From positions 1 to 42,084 of the IMG/VR virus record IMGVR_UViG_3300006802_000187: 42,084 bases of DNA. One strand, written 5' to 3'. Source of the DNA: a virus. The notes below the pieces were generated by a model, which searched no databases, was not told where the DNA came from, and worked only from the letters and a program-made list of their open reading frames with translations. Positions within the stretch are counted from its first letter, which is position 1, and every line of letters begins with the position of its first letter. The position numbers were made by a program, and so were the translations under genes. Below are positions 31,812-38,272 of this stretch, one piece after another.

Positions 31812-32135
31812 ATGGAATTCAACGAAGGTGACCACGTCATCATAAAGCTGGAATTACAGGGCATCAAAGCTCAAGTTAAAAAGGCAATCATGTCTCAGGC
31901 TGAGGGGCTTGCCGCCATGGTGGACCAGGAAGTAGAGAGAATGTGTCAACCCAATGTGATCCAGTCTTTAATGAGGGACGAGATCAAAAAGTGTATCGAG
32001 CATTCTCTTGCATATGGAGACGCTCACAGATTAATCAGAGAGCAGGCCGAGGCCGCTGCCAGCGAAGCTGTAAGGAAAAGTTTTGGATTATCCCGCAAAA
32101 CAGATCCCAAATCACTTGAGCAGGAGAAGAAATGA
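31812..32135 (+). CDS. Hypothetical helical protein
   Basis: 107 residues, Ala/Glu/Lys-rich helices (EGLAAMVDQEVERMCQPNVI, REQAEAAASEAVRKSFGL). AGAGGTAGGTA lies upstream. The C-terminal KTDPKSLEQEKK is the translated form of the repeated boundary element that supplies the next gene's ribosome site. Confidence 0.6.
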   Translation: MEFNEGDHVIIKLELQGIKAQVKKAIMSQAEGLAAMVDQEVERMCQPNVIQSLMRDEIKKCIEHSLAYGDAHRLIREQAEAAASEAVRKSFGLSRKTDPKSLEQEKK

Positions 32136-32602
32136 GGCTAGCTCGTGATGTAAACAAGAAAGACTTTTCCCGCAAAGACATCGCCAGACTGAAAGCGAAA
32201 ATCGCGATCAGGCAAAGCGGATGTTGGGAGTACGTTGGCTCTGTCGACAAGATCGATGGATATGGCAATTTTTATATTAACGGTCGTAAATTCCGGACAC
32301 ACCGAGTGATGTTTGCGTATTACAAGCGCGACATTCCGGCCAAAAAGATCATATGCCACAAGTGTGACAACAGGCGTTGCTGCAATCCCGATCACTTATT
32401 TATTGGGACGTCGAATGACAACTATCTTGATGCCCTTAAGAAAGGGAGAATAAAGATCAAATTGAAAAGTAAAAAAGCGTGGGCGGTTCGACGCATTGTA
32501 GCCGTCGCCAGAGAGATTTCTGAAAAGAAATTGCGTGGTTCTATTTATGACGACTTACGGGCGGCAATAGTTGAGTACGATCGTTACACAGGGAATATAT
32601 GA
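32132..32602 (+). CDS. HNH endonuclease (HNH_3-like, homing type)
   Basis: 156 residues. CWEYVGSVDKIDGYGNFYIN (31-50), RTHRVMFAYY with H57, and IICHKCDNRRCCNPDHLFIG (73-92) form the classical HNH_3 fold with zinc and catalytic residues; DNYLDALKKGR follows as usual. The C-terminal third looks like a DNA-recognition helix region. Such nucleases are often free-standing homing endonucleases in phages. Unlike the two HNH genes near 26 and 27.5 kb, this one is intact. Confidence 0.88.
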   Translation: MRLARDVNKKDFSRKDIARLKAKIAIRQSGCWEYVGSVDKIDGYGNFYINGRKFRTHRVMFAYYKRDIPAKKIICHKCDNRRCCNPDHLFIGTSNDNYLDALKKGRIKIKLKSKKAWAVRRIVAVAREISEKKLRGSIYDDLRAAIVEYDRYTGNI

Positions 32603-32652
32603 TTATGAAACGTACGCGTGATTCCGAAACTGTGGGGCAGGAAAAGTTATGA
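32599..32652 (+). CDS. Possible 17-codon micro-ORF between HNH and next gene
   Basis: ATGA overlaps couple it at both ends: its ATG overlaps the HNH stop and its TGA overlaps the ATG-ATG at 32649-32654. It encodes MIMKRTRDSETVGQEKL, whose last codons carry the next ribosome site (CAGGAAAAG). It may serve mainly as a translational bridge. Confidence 0.35.
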   Translation: MIMKRTRDSETVGQEKL

Positions 32653-32792
32653 TGGGGGTATGTCAGCCCAGAACTATGGATTCAAGTTCGCATTGGGAAG
32701 GTGACAGACCGGCGCCGGTTCCTCGTTCGACTCGGGGTGCCCTCTCCAAACGTACGACAGGCGTCAATACAGTTAAGCGAGGTGAGGGGTGA
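32649..32792 (+). CDS. Small hypothetical protein
   Basis: 47 residues, ATG after CAGGAAAAGTT. It ends TVKRGEG, exactly the same last codons as the 113-residue protein at 33609-33950, because both end in the same ribosome-site module. The middle is basic and Pro-rich. Part of it mimics a tRNA 3' half (see rejected items). Coding status moderate. Confidence 0.45.
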   Translation: MMGVCQPRTMDSSSHWEGDRPAPVPRSTRGALSKRTTGVNTVKRGEG

Positions 32793-33616
32793 ACCATATT
32801 GACCTACTTTTGGATTTAGAACGCCATGTACGGGATTACGATAAAATAGTCTGGCGCGAACCAAATTTGAGTGGCTGGGGCGGGAAGGGAGGTCTCGGGA
32901 GCCCGGACCTTTTGGCGGTGAAAAAATCCTACTCGCGTCCCGATTGGCACGTTTATGAGGTAAAAGCCACGCAAAGCGACTTACTCTCTGATCTCAGGAA
33001 AAATAAATTTGAACGCTATTACCCGCTGTGTGAGCGTTTGACATTTGCCGTGCACCATTCAGTGGACTGGAGGAAACACCTAACTCCAGTCCCCGGCGTC
33101 GGGATCATGGTGTTCACCGAAAAAGGCAGATGGCATACGAAGCGCGCAGCTCGCAAGCACGGGGGGCCGTATCCCGACATTGATGGCGTTGCAATGTCTC
33201 TCATGTTCGGTCGCATGTCCGAGAACGCCAGGGACGCAAACGGACCGAGACTGAGCCGGTTAGAAGCCGAGAGAGCGCGTCTTGCAAAAAGGGACATCGA
33301 TAGCTTGTGGTGTGCCGCTAATAAGTTTATTTCCGAAAAAGCGCGAGACATTCGAGCCAAGGATGCTGAAGTCGAATTTAAACTCAACAAACTGGAGCGA
33401 CTACAGGAAAATACAAACAAACTAGCGAAAGAGAAGGCGCTTCGTGACATTCAAAAACTGCTGGGGCTTGAGCATCGATGGCGGATTCTGGAACCAAAAG
33501 ATGCGCTCGAAGAGGTAATCAACGAAACACTTGGAGCTAAGTTCAAGGAAATACGAGAAAAGGTAAAAACCGCAATGCGCCTAACAGCCAACAACTCTGG
33601 AGGACGGGATGAGTGA
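32789..33616 (+). CDS. MmcB/VRR-like PD-(D/E)xK nuclease-type protein
   Basis: 275 residues from GTG at 32789 (GTGA overlap). The N-terminal 110 residues read LGSPDLLAV (D40), HVYEVKATQSDLLSDLRKNK (E57, K59, D69) and YYPLCERLTFAV, the pattern of MmcB-family DNA repair proteins with a restriction-nuclease-like core. The C-terminal 130 residues are a charged coiled coil. It may act in DNA processing or degradation of host DNA; this is inferred from the family. Confidence 0.72.
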   Translation: MNHIDLLLDLERHVRDYDKIVWREPNLSGWGGKGGLGSPDLLAVKKSYSRPDWHVYEVKATQSDLLSDLRKNKFERYYPLCERLTFAVHHSVDWRKHLTPVPGVGIMVFTEKGRWHTKRAARKHGGPYPDIDGVAMSLMFGRMSENARDANGPRLSRLEAERARLAKRDIDSLWCAANKFISEKARDIRAKDAEVEFKLNKLERLQENTNKLAKEKALRDIQKLLGLEHRWRILEPKDALEEVINETLGAKFKEIREKVKTAMRLTANNSGGRDE

Positions 33617-33950
33617 AACGATGTACTTAGTTTATGACCCATTAGATGGTGATCACCAAGAGTGTAAAACGCTCAAGGAAGCTCAAGAAAAAGCCAAAGA
33701 ACTTATCGAGAGTTACATTGAATGTTGTGATGGCTGGCCTCAGGAAATGGAATCGGACGGTGTAAAAATATACCTGCTCCTAGAACAGTCTGAAAAGTAC
33801 GACGTAAAGAAGCGCGAGGACTACGATCCAGATGATTGGATCAACATCGGTGCAGATCCAGAATGGTCTGAAATGTGCAGTTATCAGATGGAGCCAGTCA
33901 GCAAGAATCGCACAACAGACGTTAAAACTGTTAAGCGAGGTGAGGGGTGA
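33609..33950 (+). CDS. Hypothetical acidic protein
   Basis: 113 residues; ATG preceded by GGAGGACGGG. Starts with beta strands (MYLVYDPLDGDHQECKTLKE) then a helix and an acidic Trp-containing C-terminal part. Terminates in TVKRGEG, the repeated module. No family recognised. Confidence 0.6.
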   Translation: MSETMYLVYDPLDGDHQECKTLKEAQEKAKELIESYIECCDGWPQEMESDGVKIYLLLEQSEKYDVKKREDYDPDDWINIGADPEWSEMCSYQMEPVSKNRTTDVKTVKRGEG

Positions 33951-34129
33951 GATTTAAAGAAGCGATTGTTCAATGCAAATTCTGCAAGCGGGACATTCAC
34001 CTAAAAAAGATATGGGGGAAGGTCTTTGGGGAGTTCTGTATCCAAGGTAAATGCAAATGCGGAGCCGACATATCTTTCGGAGTCGAGTTCGACGTCATGG
34101 GTCGTCCGCCAGAAAAGCGTAAAAAATGA
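33947..34129 (+). CDS. Small zinc-ribbon protein
   Basis: 60 residues, GTG start overlapping the previous stop. CKFCKRD and CKCGAD give a four-Cys site in a beta-rich fold. GAGGTGAGGG in the preceding gene is the ribosome site. Confidence 0.58.
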   Translation: MRFKEAIVQCKFCKRDIHLKKIWGKVFGEFCIQGKCKCGADISFGVEFDVMGRPPEKRKK

Positions 34130-34422
34130 CCGATCAGGACCGCATCAACACAAAAATACTAGGACTTCTTCAGTGGGCGACTCAACATCTCAAACCTATG
34201 AAGAATGTCCGCGAGTCTATTCAATATAAAGACATTATGCGGGTATTGGCGGTATTTCCTGATGATATGACAGCAATGATGTCTGGAACTAAGGCCCGCG
34301 AGGCCCTAATTGCGGACATCGAAAAATGCATGGACATGAACTCAGATAACGAGTCGGCGTACCGATGGATTCATGACCGACTAACAGACCACAAATCAGG
34401 AGTACGGGAAAATGACAGTTAA
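34126..34422 (+). CDS. Hypothetical helical protein
   Basis: 98 residues, ATGA overlap with the previous gene. Helical with KILGLLQWATQHLKPMKNVR and a C-terminal LTDHKSGVRENDS, the latter translated from the AACAGACC element at 34383 that also carries the next ribosome site. Unknown function. Confidence 0.6.
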   Translation: MTDQDRINTKILGLLQWATQHLKPMKNVRESIQYKDIMRVLAVFPDDMTAMMSGTKAREALIADIEKCMDMNSDNESAYRWIHDRLTDHKSGVRENDS

Positions 34423-34726
34423 AGCATGGATAAAAAAGAGAAAAATCAGAGCTTTATTTGAGGCCGAGATTTCCGACTGGGATTTAGAATTTTGGAATGA
34501 AAAACGCATAGCCGAAAATCTTCGCATAGAAGCTGAGATCGTCGCACAAAAAAAACTACGTTCATATATTGAAGTTGAAATGAACCGCGGAGAGATTGAA
34601 GCTGCAGCAAAAACCGCTCTGTATGAAATCTTAGAGGATGCTGAGTTTAAGACCGGGCTCAAGCAAGCGGTTCGAGATTCGATTAAGAACAAATTCATGA
34701 ACTATTTGGACAACCTGGGTAGATAG
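34412..34726 (+). CDS. Hypothetical charged helical protein
   Basis: 104 residues, ATG 7 bases after GGAGTACGGGA. Long charged helices (FEAEISDWDLEFWNEKRIAE, FKTGLKQAVRDSIKNKFM). It ends one base into the GTG that could start the HTH gene. Function unknown. Confidence 0.6.
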   Translation: MTVKAWIKKRKIRALFEAEISDWDLEFWNEKRIAENLRIEAEIVAQKKLRSYIEVEMNRGEIEAAAKTALYEILEDAEFKTGLKQAVRDSIKNKFMNYLDNLGR

Positions 34727-34758
34727 TGAGTAACAGACCTGAAGTCAGGAGTACGGGA

Positions 34759-34938
34759 ATGATTGGCGAATTGCTCAGGCTATATAGAAATGTCCACAAC
34801 ATCGGTGTAAGAGAGTTCTCGAAGCGTATTGGTGTATCAGCCGCGACCATTAGCCGAATAGAACGAGGCAAGCCAATGAATCATTACACTATGCTCAAAT
34901 TAATCATGTGGTTGTTTAATAAACGGGCAACAGGCTAA
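34759..34938 (+). CDS. Cro/C1-type helix-turn-helix regulator
   Basis: 59 residues from the ATG placed right after the GGAGTACGGGA ribosome module (a GTG at 34726 would add 11 residues). LLRLYRNVHNIGVREFSKRI then GVSAATISRIERGKPMN is a textbook XRE HTH. Only the DNA-binding domain is present. It may regulate early genes; the tandem palindromes at 35617-35661 are possible targets, without evidence. Confidence 0.78.
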   Translation: MIGELLRLYRNVHNIGVREFSKRIGVSAATISRIERGKPMNHYTMLKLIMWLFNKRATG

Positions 34939-34968
34939 TCGTCTGTTTAATAAATTAAGGAGAAACGA

Positions 34969-35199
34969 ATGGCACAAAGACGAGAATTGGGACGAATTGA
35001 GGCAATTAGCGATGACGACACCGGAATGTACCGGATGAATGAAATCGACAGCCTACCAAACTGGGTTGACGACTATGTGAAGTCGGATTTCACATTCAAT
35101 GAAGCAATGGATTACGCGGGGGCAATAATCGAACGCGCCCGTAAAGCCCGACGCAAGTACAACGAGGCGAAGCACCACGATGCGCAAGCAGGGGTGTAG
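34969..35199 (+). CDS. Hypothetical protein
   Basis: 76 residues with AAGGAGAAACGA before the ATG. Acidic first half (ISDDDTGMYRMNEIDSLPNW) and helical, basic second half (IIERARKARRKYNEAKHH). Its 3' end overlaps the next gene by 20 bp. Confidence 0.6.
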   Translation: MAQRRELGRIEAISDDDTGMYRMNEIDSLPNWVDDYVKSDFTFNEAMDYAGAIIERARKARRKYNEAKHHDAQAGV

Positions 35200-35422
35200 G
35201 TGCGAATGCGGGTACCGCTGTGGCGGACCTGGGCGTTGTGAATTGTCGATTGATGAGTGTCTATTGAAGGACGACGGCAAGCACTTTGTCAGGGACTGTG
35301 AACACGATTTTTCAGGCCCACTGGTAGAGTTCAAAATGCCCGGAGGAGGCGGAGGGGCCTCAGTCCATTGTCAGAAATGCGATATGAGCGCCATGACCCA
35401 TGATGAGTGGTGTGGGCCGTAG
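35180..35422 (+). CDS. Cys-rich zinc-binding protein
   Basis: 80 residues with ten Cys: CRCECGYRCGGPGRC at the N-terminus and VHCQKCDMS with HDEWCGP at the end, suggesting two metal sites around a GGGGG loop. Ribosome site is weak. Last recognisable gene before the non-coding stretch. Confidence 0.52.
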   Translation: MRKQGCRCECGYRCGGPGRCELSIDECLLKDDGKHFVRDCEHDFSGPLVEFKMPGGGGGASVHCQKCDMSAMTHDEWCGP

Positions 35423-35457
35423 AACAGTTTGTCCCACAGGTGTACGGTAAGTTTTTA

Positions 35458-35617
35458 TGAGGCGGCAGCACGGAAGGACGTGCAGACAGGGTTGTAAGCT
35501 GCAATGGGGTCATGCCCAGAGAGTCACCCCGACGGGGTAAAAGTGGCGACAGACGACGGTCGATAAAGCCTGTAGTGACTCAAGCCGGTATCAAGCCCGG
35601 CCCGCCTCACCCTTTTT
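35458..35617 (+). ncRNA. Candidate structured RNA of about 155 nt
   Basis: TGAGGCGG (35458-35465) pairs perfectly with CCGCCTCA (35602-35609), closing a region that contains further perfect stems: GCACG/CGTGC, GAGTCAC (35521-35527) with GTGACTC (35575-35581), ACCCC-GAC-GGGGT inside it, and GCCGG/CCGGC just before the closing stem. CCCTTTTT follows directly, as at an intrinsic terminator. No convincing gene covers it. I do not recognise the class; it lacks tmRNA, RNase P, 6S and group I intron hallmarks. Confidence 0.55.
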
Positions 35618-35661
35618 ACAGCATTGGCTGTAGGTCAGTGTTCAGCGACAGCATATGCTGT
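35617..35661. promoter_or_regulatory. Tandem ACAGC-palindromes
   Basis: TACAGC-ATTG-GCTGTA (35617-35632) and ACAGCATATGCTGT (35648-35661) are two near-identical palindromes whose centres are 30 bp apart (about three helical turns). That arrangement suggests a dimeric repressor operator pair. The first could also extend the terminator of the structured RNA. Confidence 0.45.
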
Positions 35662-36067
35662 ACACCAGATCATACCCCTGTTACCCGCGACCAACAGTTC
35701 TAATCTCTGCTAAACAACCTTAATCCTATTTTTTTTTGTAAATTTTTTCTAAGTCACTAACTGACTATAATGTATATATAACTAATATAGTTAACTATTG
35801 GGAATCGTTATTTTTTTGTGGGGAGTTGAGGAGGAGCGGTGTCTTATATTAAGAGTAGCGGTATTCATCCTAGGTGGGGTAACTGCAGGGCGGGGCGTCA
35901 TGGGATTGCTGGTCGATAACTATTCACCCAACCAAAACTAACGCACATAGGTCATTCTCGAATACGCCTCTGGGAGCGCACAAGCGCGCGTCTTGGATAT
36001 AATATACACCTATAGTCATAGGATTAGTCATCTCGCCAGTAGACTGTGTTCTAAATGACACACATCC
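35662..36067. other. Gene-poor AT-rich region
   Basis: About 400 bp without a supported gene. It contains T-rich runs (35729-35751), a TATAAT sequence in CTGACTATAATG near 35765, a 12-bp palindrome ATAGTTAACTAT (35787-35798) and, after AGGAGGAG, a 26-codon open frame from GTG at 35839 to TAA at 35919 (starting VSYIKSSGIHPRW). The rest shows nothing I can identify. It could hold an origin or early control sites. Confidence 0.4.
35839..35919 (+). CDS. Possible 26-residue peptide with strong ribosome site
   Basis: GTG start three bases after GAGGAGGAG, one of the best ribosome sites in the genome. The peptide begins VSYIKSSGIHPRWGN and is basic. It stands alone in the gene-poor region; it may be a leader peptide or chance. 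Confidence 0.3.
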   Translation: MSYIKSSGIHPRWGNCRAGRHGIAGR

Positions 36068-36189
36068 TCAGTTGTCTTCTTCTTTAGGTAACAAGGATCC
36101 ATCAATACTGAAGTGGTCTAGATACATTTGCTTAGGTCTATAGCTAGTTGAGCTATACGTTTATCGGTATCCACCTCAGTTGTCTTCTT
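36066..36189. repeat. 16-bp direct repeat pair
   Basis: CCTCAGTTGTCTTCTT occurs at 36066-36081 and 36174-36189. On the minus strand each copy encodes the end of an open frame (KEEDN and KKEDN, then TGA). The left copy ends a 19-codon frame (36068-36127, starting MYLDHFSIDG), perhaps the remnant of a duplicated gene end. Confidence 0.5.
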
Positions 36190-36328
36190 TCTTTTCGGGG
36201 CGAGTATGGCTTGATAACACAGGCTTCCACACGCCTATCTCGGTCAATAATCTAATGGCTTCTTCTCGATGATCATCACACATAGGACTAGGATACTGAC
36301 ATTTAGGACATTCAATAGGATCACTCAC
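36176..36328 (-). CDS. Small zinc-finger-like protein (paralogue of the 25.5-kb gene)
   Basis: 50 residues from GTG at 36328, with AGGAG upstream inside the preceding gene and a GTGA overlap. IECPKCQYPSPMCDDHREEA has C-x2-C and C-x2-H ligands, followed by LLTEIGVWKP. The protein at 25481-25804 has the same layout. Function unknown. Confidence 0.55.
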   Translation of the reverse strand: MSDPIECPKCQYPSPMCDDHREEAIRLLTEIGVWKPVLSSHTRPEKKEDN

Positions 36329-36417
36329 CAATACACTCCTATTAATAGTCCTACAATCAATCCAAAGGAATATACTCCAACATTCCAGGCTACATCTGTC
36401 CAACTCTCAAGTCTCAT
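36325..36417 (-). CDS. 30-residue membrane protein
   Basis: ATG preceded by AAGGAGAGAG. MRLESWTDVAWNVG then a hydrophobic helix (VYSFGLIVGLLIGVYW) to the end. GTGA overlap with the zinc-finger-like gene forms a two-gene leftward unit. Small single-span phage proteins of this sort may be holin-related or superinfection-related; nothing specific can be said. Confidence 0.52.
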   Translation of the reverse strand: MRLESWTDVAWNVGVYSFGLIVGLLIGVYW

Positions 36418-36554
36418 ATACTCTCTCCTTAGCTGTCTAAGTAATGTAAAGTGACTAAAAGATCTACAAGTTTAATATCTTATTGTAATCTCAGGGGTTT
36501 CTCTCTTTTCGGGCCAAGTATGAGTAGGACTGTCAAACTGTTTAACATTATGCG

Positions 36555-36583
36555 TTGACGTATGGCATTCAGAATGGCATAAC
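36555..36583 (+). promoter_or_regulatory. Rightward sigma70-like promoter candidate
   Basis: TTGACG (36555-36560), 17-bp spacer, CATAAC (36578-36583). The -35 is good and the -10 has four of six consensus bases. It would start the second early gene group beginning at 36629. Three ATGGCAT repeats lie in and after the spacer. Confidence 0.42.
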
Positions 36584-36628
36584 GCATGGCATTCAATATG
36601 CAATAACCCATGTGAAGGATGAGTAACA

Positions 36629-36739
36629 ATGAAATACCTAATGACACACTGTAACCGACCATTATTGAACGTTATTATATTACTGTATGCGTCATGGTTG
36701 TCAGCTGCAGTGATTCTACTGGTTAGGAGTATGGGATGA
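36629..36739 (+). CDS. 36-residue membrane protein
   Basis: ATG after AAGGATGAGTAAC. Basic start (MKYLMTHCNRPLLN) then one hydrophobic helix (VIILLYASWLSAAVILLV). The TGA overlaps the ATG of the next gene and its last codons carry the AGGAGTATGGG ribosome site, the arrangement used throughout this region. Confidence 0.5.
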   Translation: MKYLMTHCNRPLLNVIILLYASWLSAAVILLVRSMG

Positions 36740-36948
36740 AAGAACTAGAACCTACCCGATATGGGATTGAAACGGTCATCAAGCTGTATTCAGACAATTT
36801 TGAAGGGGCATTGATGTCTTGGTCTGCCTATAAAGAAGTCAGACTCCAGATGTCCACCGGAGACTTCCACACACATCGCATTGAAGTCACCACAATCGAC
36901 CTTAATGAAGACGATGTCTTAACCCTTGCAGACATAATTGAGGAGTAA
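36736..36948 (+). CDS. Hypothetical acidic protein
   Basis: 70 residues starting directly after AGGAGTATGGG. Alpha/beta with ALMSWSAYKEVRLQMSTGDF and an acidic end (LNEDDVLTLADIIEE). No family recognised. Confidence 0.6.
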   Translation: MKELEPTRYGIETVIKLYSDNFEGALMSWSAYKEVRLQMSTGDFHTHRIEVTTIDLNEDDVLTLADIIEE

Positions 36949-36951
36949 ACA

Positions 36952-37533
36952 ATGAGCATACGTTCAATAATTATATTCACAGGAAATAGAGAGATGTACG
37001 GGGCCCAGACTTTCCGAATTTATAAACACTCGGACGGCTATCCCACTGGAGTCTTGCCTCAACTAGCTCAAGCCATTGAAAAGGCTCTAACTCAGTGTCA
37101 CCTAGACACCCTCCGCTGGAAGCGGATCGGCGGGAGAGAGTCTAAACCTAATGCCGGTCAATTAACTTCTCTGTTTATTGGGGAATGTGCCTCAGTCCAC
37201 GGTCTAGGGGCTATTCTAGAGGGGCAGAGCGAGAAATTCACACCTAAAGCTCTAGGCATTCAAGAAGACCTAGAATGGATTTACATTGTAGACCTCAATA
37301 AACGCACTGTCGGGGTTTACGGGGGGGGATATACAGGAAAGCCTCCTCAGCATGCCTATAAACAAGGCGTAGTTGATCCACTAAAATACGCCGAAAGTAT
37401 TCGTGATGAGCATCAAGCACGCGAACGGTCGAAAATTGAGAGCGCTATAAGCGACCTTCGTTTCCTTGGGTTCACTGTCTTAGAAAAGAAAAAACGCAAA
37501 AATAAAACAAAACTGAAAGCGGTGAAAGCATGA
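36952..37533 (+). CDS. Conserved phage protein with YKHSDGYP motif
   Basis: 193 residues. The N-terminal MSIRSIIIFT, FRIYKHSDGYPTGVLPQLAQ and the later LEWIYIVDLNKRTVGVYGGG match a widespread uncharacterised phage/bacterial family with a (Y/F)-x-(I/V)-Y-x-H-x-DGYP core. The C-terminus is a basic tail (LEKKKRKNKTKLKAVKA). It starts 4 bases after the previous stop. Biochemical role is unknown. Confidence 0.68.
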   Translation: MSIRSIIIFTGNREMYGAQTFRIYKHSDGYPTGVLPQLAQAIEKALTQCHLDTLRWKRIGGRESKPNAGQLTSLFIGECASVHGLGAILEGQSEKFTPKALGIQEDLEWIYIVDLNKRTVGVYGGGYTGKPPQHAYKQGVVDPLKYAESIRDEHQARERSKIESAISDLRFLGFTVLEKKKRKNKTKLKAVKA

Positions 37534-37601
37534 CCCTACCCATACTATTCAGCGTACTGATTTTAATATCCGCCCGGTGCAATGGGCTTGTGAAGGAGTG
37601 A
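37530..37601 (+). CDS. 23-residue hydrophobic peptide
   Basis: MTLPILFSVLILISARCNG looks like a short membrane anchor or signal peptide. ATGA overlap at the start; GAAGGAG at its end is the ribosome site of the next gene. Coding status uncertain because of size. Confidence 0.4.
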   Translation: MTLPILFSVLILISARCNGLVKE

Positions 37602-37607
37602 AGAACG

Positions 37608-37925
37608 ATGTTTCATCTTAAAGTTTGGAGAATACCTAATCCACCAACGGCAAACGGTGATCAAAGACTTGTTTTTGAAATATCAGACGAGACACCGGAA
37701 CAGTGCTTCGACGAATTTCAAACTCGAATGTGTGATCGATATTCTAACTGGAAGTTTGTCGAAGAGATCGGGTCAGACGACGGTGTTTATCGCGTAGCCG
37801 GAAAGGCGGGGTTCTGTCCTGCAGGACATCGAGATCGACCTATTAAACAAGTAACTATTGACCTTGAATTCTACTGCGTTGGATTGATTGACGCCGTAAA
37901 CAAGGTCATTGGAGCGAAGGAGTGA
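37608..37925 (+). CDS. Hypothetical protein
   Basis: 105 residues, ATG after GAAGGAGTGAAGAACG. Beta-alpha pattern (FHLKVWRIPNPPTANGDQRL, KQVTIDLEFYCVGLIDAVNK). The same GAAGGAGTGAAGAA leader occurs before the next gene at 37915. Family not recognised. Confidence 0.6.
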   Translation: MFHLKVWRIPNPPTANGDQRLVFEISDETPEQCFDEFQTRMCDRYSNWKFVEEIGSDDGVYRVAGKAGFCPAGHRDRPIKQVTIDLEFYCVGLIDAVNKVIGAKE

Positions 37926-37930
37926 AGAAA

Positions 37931-38272
37931 ATGAGTAAACTAAAACACACGCCAGGACGATGGAATATTAAGACTGAAATATTCAACGACAGAAATCATC
38001 CAGTCTTATCTATTGAATGTGGCGACGTAGCAATAGCGCATGTTTTTTGCAATGACCAAAGCGATGATGGTATGGACGAAGCAAACGCCCGACTCATCGC
38101 CGCGGCACCTGAGATGCTCGAAATGTTGAACACTGTCGCCGAGGGCATGAACACCGTAGCCGACAACGCTCCTTATTGGACTAAGGAGCAAATCGTGGAA
38201 CATGCAATGCAGATACAGTCTTTAGTTTGCGAACTGGAAGCCAAAGCAGAAGGACAAGAAGAAAATGACTAA
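37931..38272 (+). CDS. Phage protein with HTPG and ANARLIAAAPEM motifs
   Basis: 113 residues from the ATG at 37931, chosen because GAAGGAG is 8 bases upstream (a GTG at 37922 would add 3). The N-terminal HTPGRWNI, a short beta domain, then DEANARLIAAAPEMLEMLNT is a very common small phage protein plan whose function is still unknown. The C-terminal helix is acidic. Confidence 0.78.
   Translation: MSKLKHTPGRWNIKTEIFNDRNHPVLSIECGDVAIAHVFCNDQSDDGMDEANARLIAAAPEMLEMLNTVAEGMNTVADNAPYWTKEQIVEHAMQIQSLVCELEAKAEGQEEND

Noticed and set aside
32654-32748. tRNA-like 3' half: T-arm CCTCG-TTCGACT-CGGGG, acceptor strand TGCCCTC pairing with GGGGGTA, then T-CCA
   Set aside because: No believable D-arm or anticodon arm lies between the paired ends, two of the acceptor pairs are G-U, and the stretch fits a 47-codon frame with good start and stop coupling. 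Probably chance.
35458-35609. 8-bp terminal inverted repeat considered as a small insertion element
   Set aside because: No transposase, no flanking target duplication seen, and the inner nested stems fit an RNA fold better.
35512-35703. 63-codon plus-strand Arg/Pro-rich frame
   Set aside because: It has no ribosome site and runs through the structured RNA candidate and the palindromes; composition follows the GC-rich stems.
36480-36662. 60-codon minus-strand hydrophobic frame
   Set aside because: No ribosome site, built largely from ATGCCAT repeats, and it overlaps a better-supported plus-strand promoter and 36-codon membrane gene.
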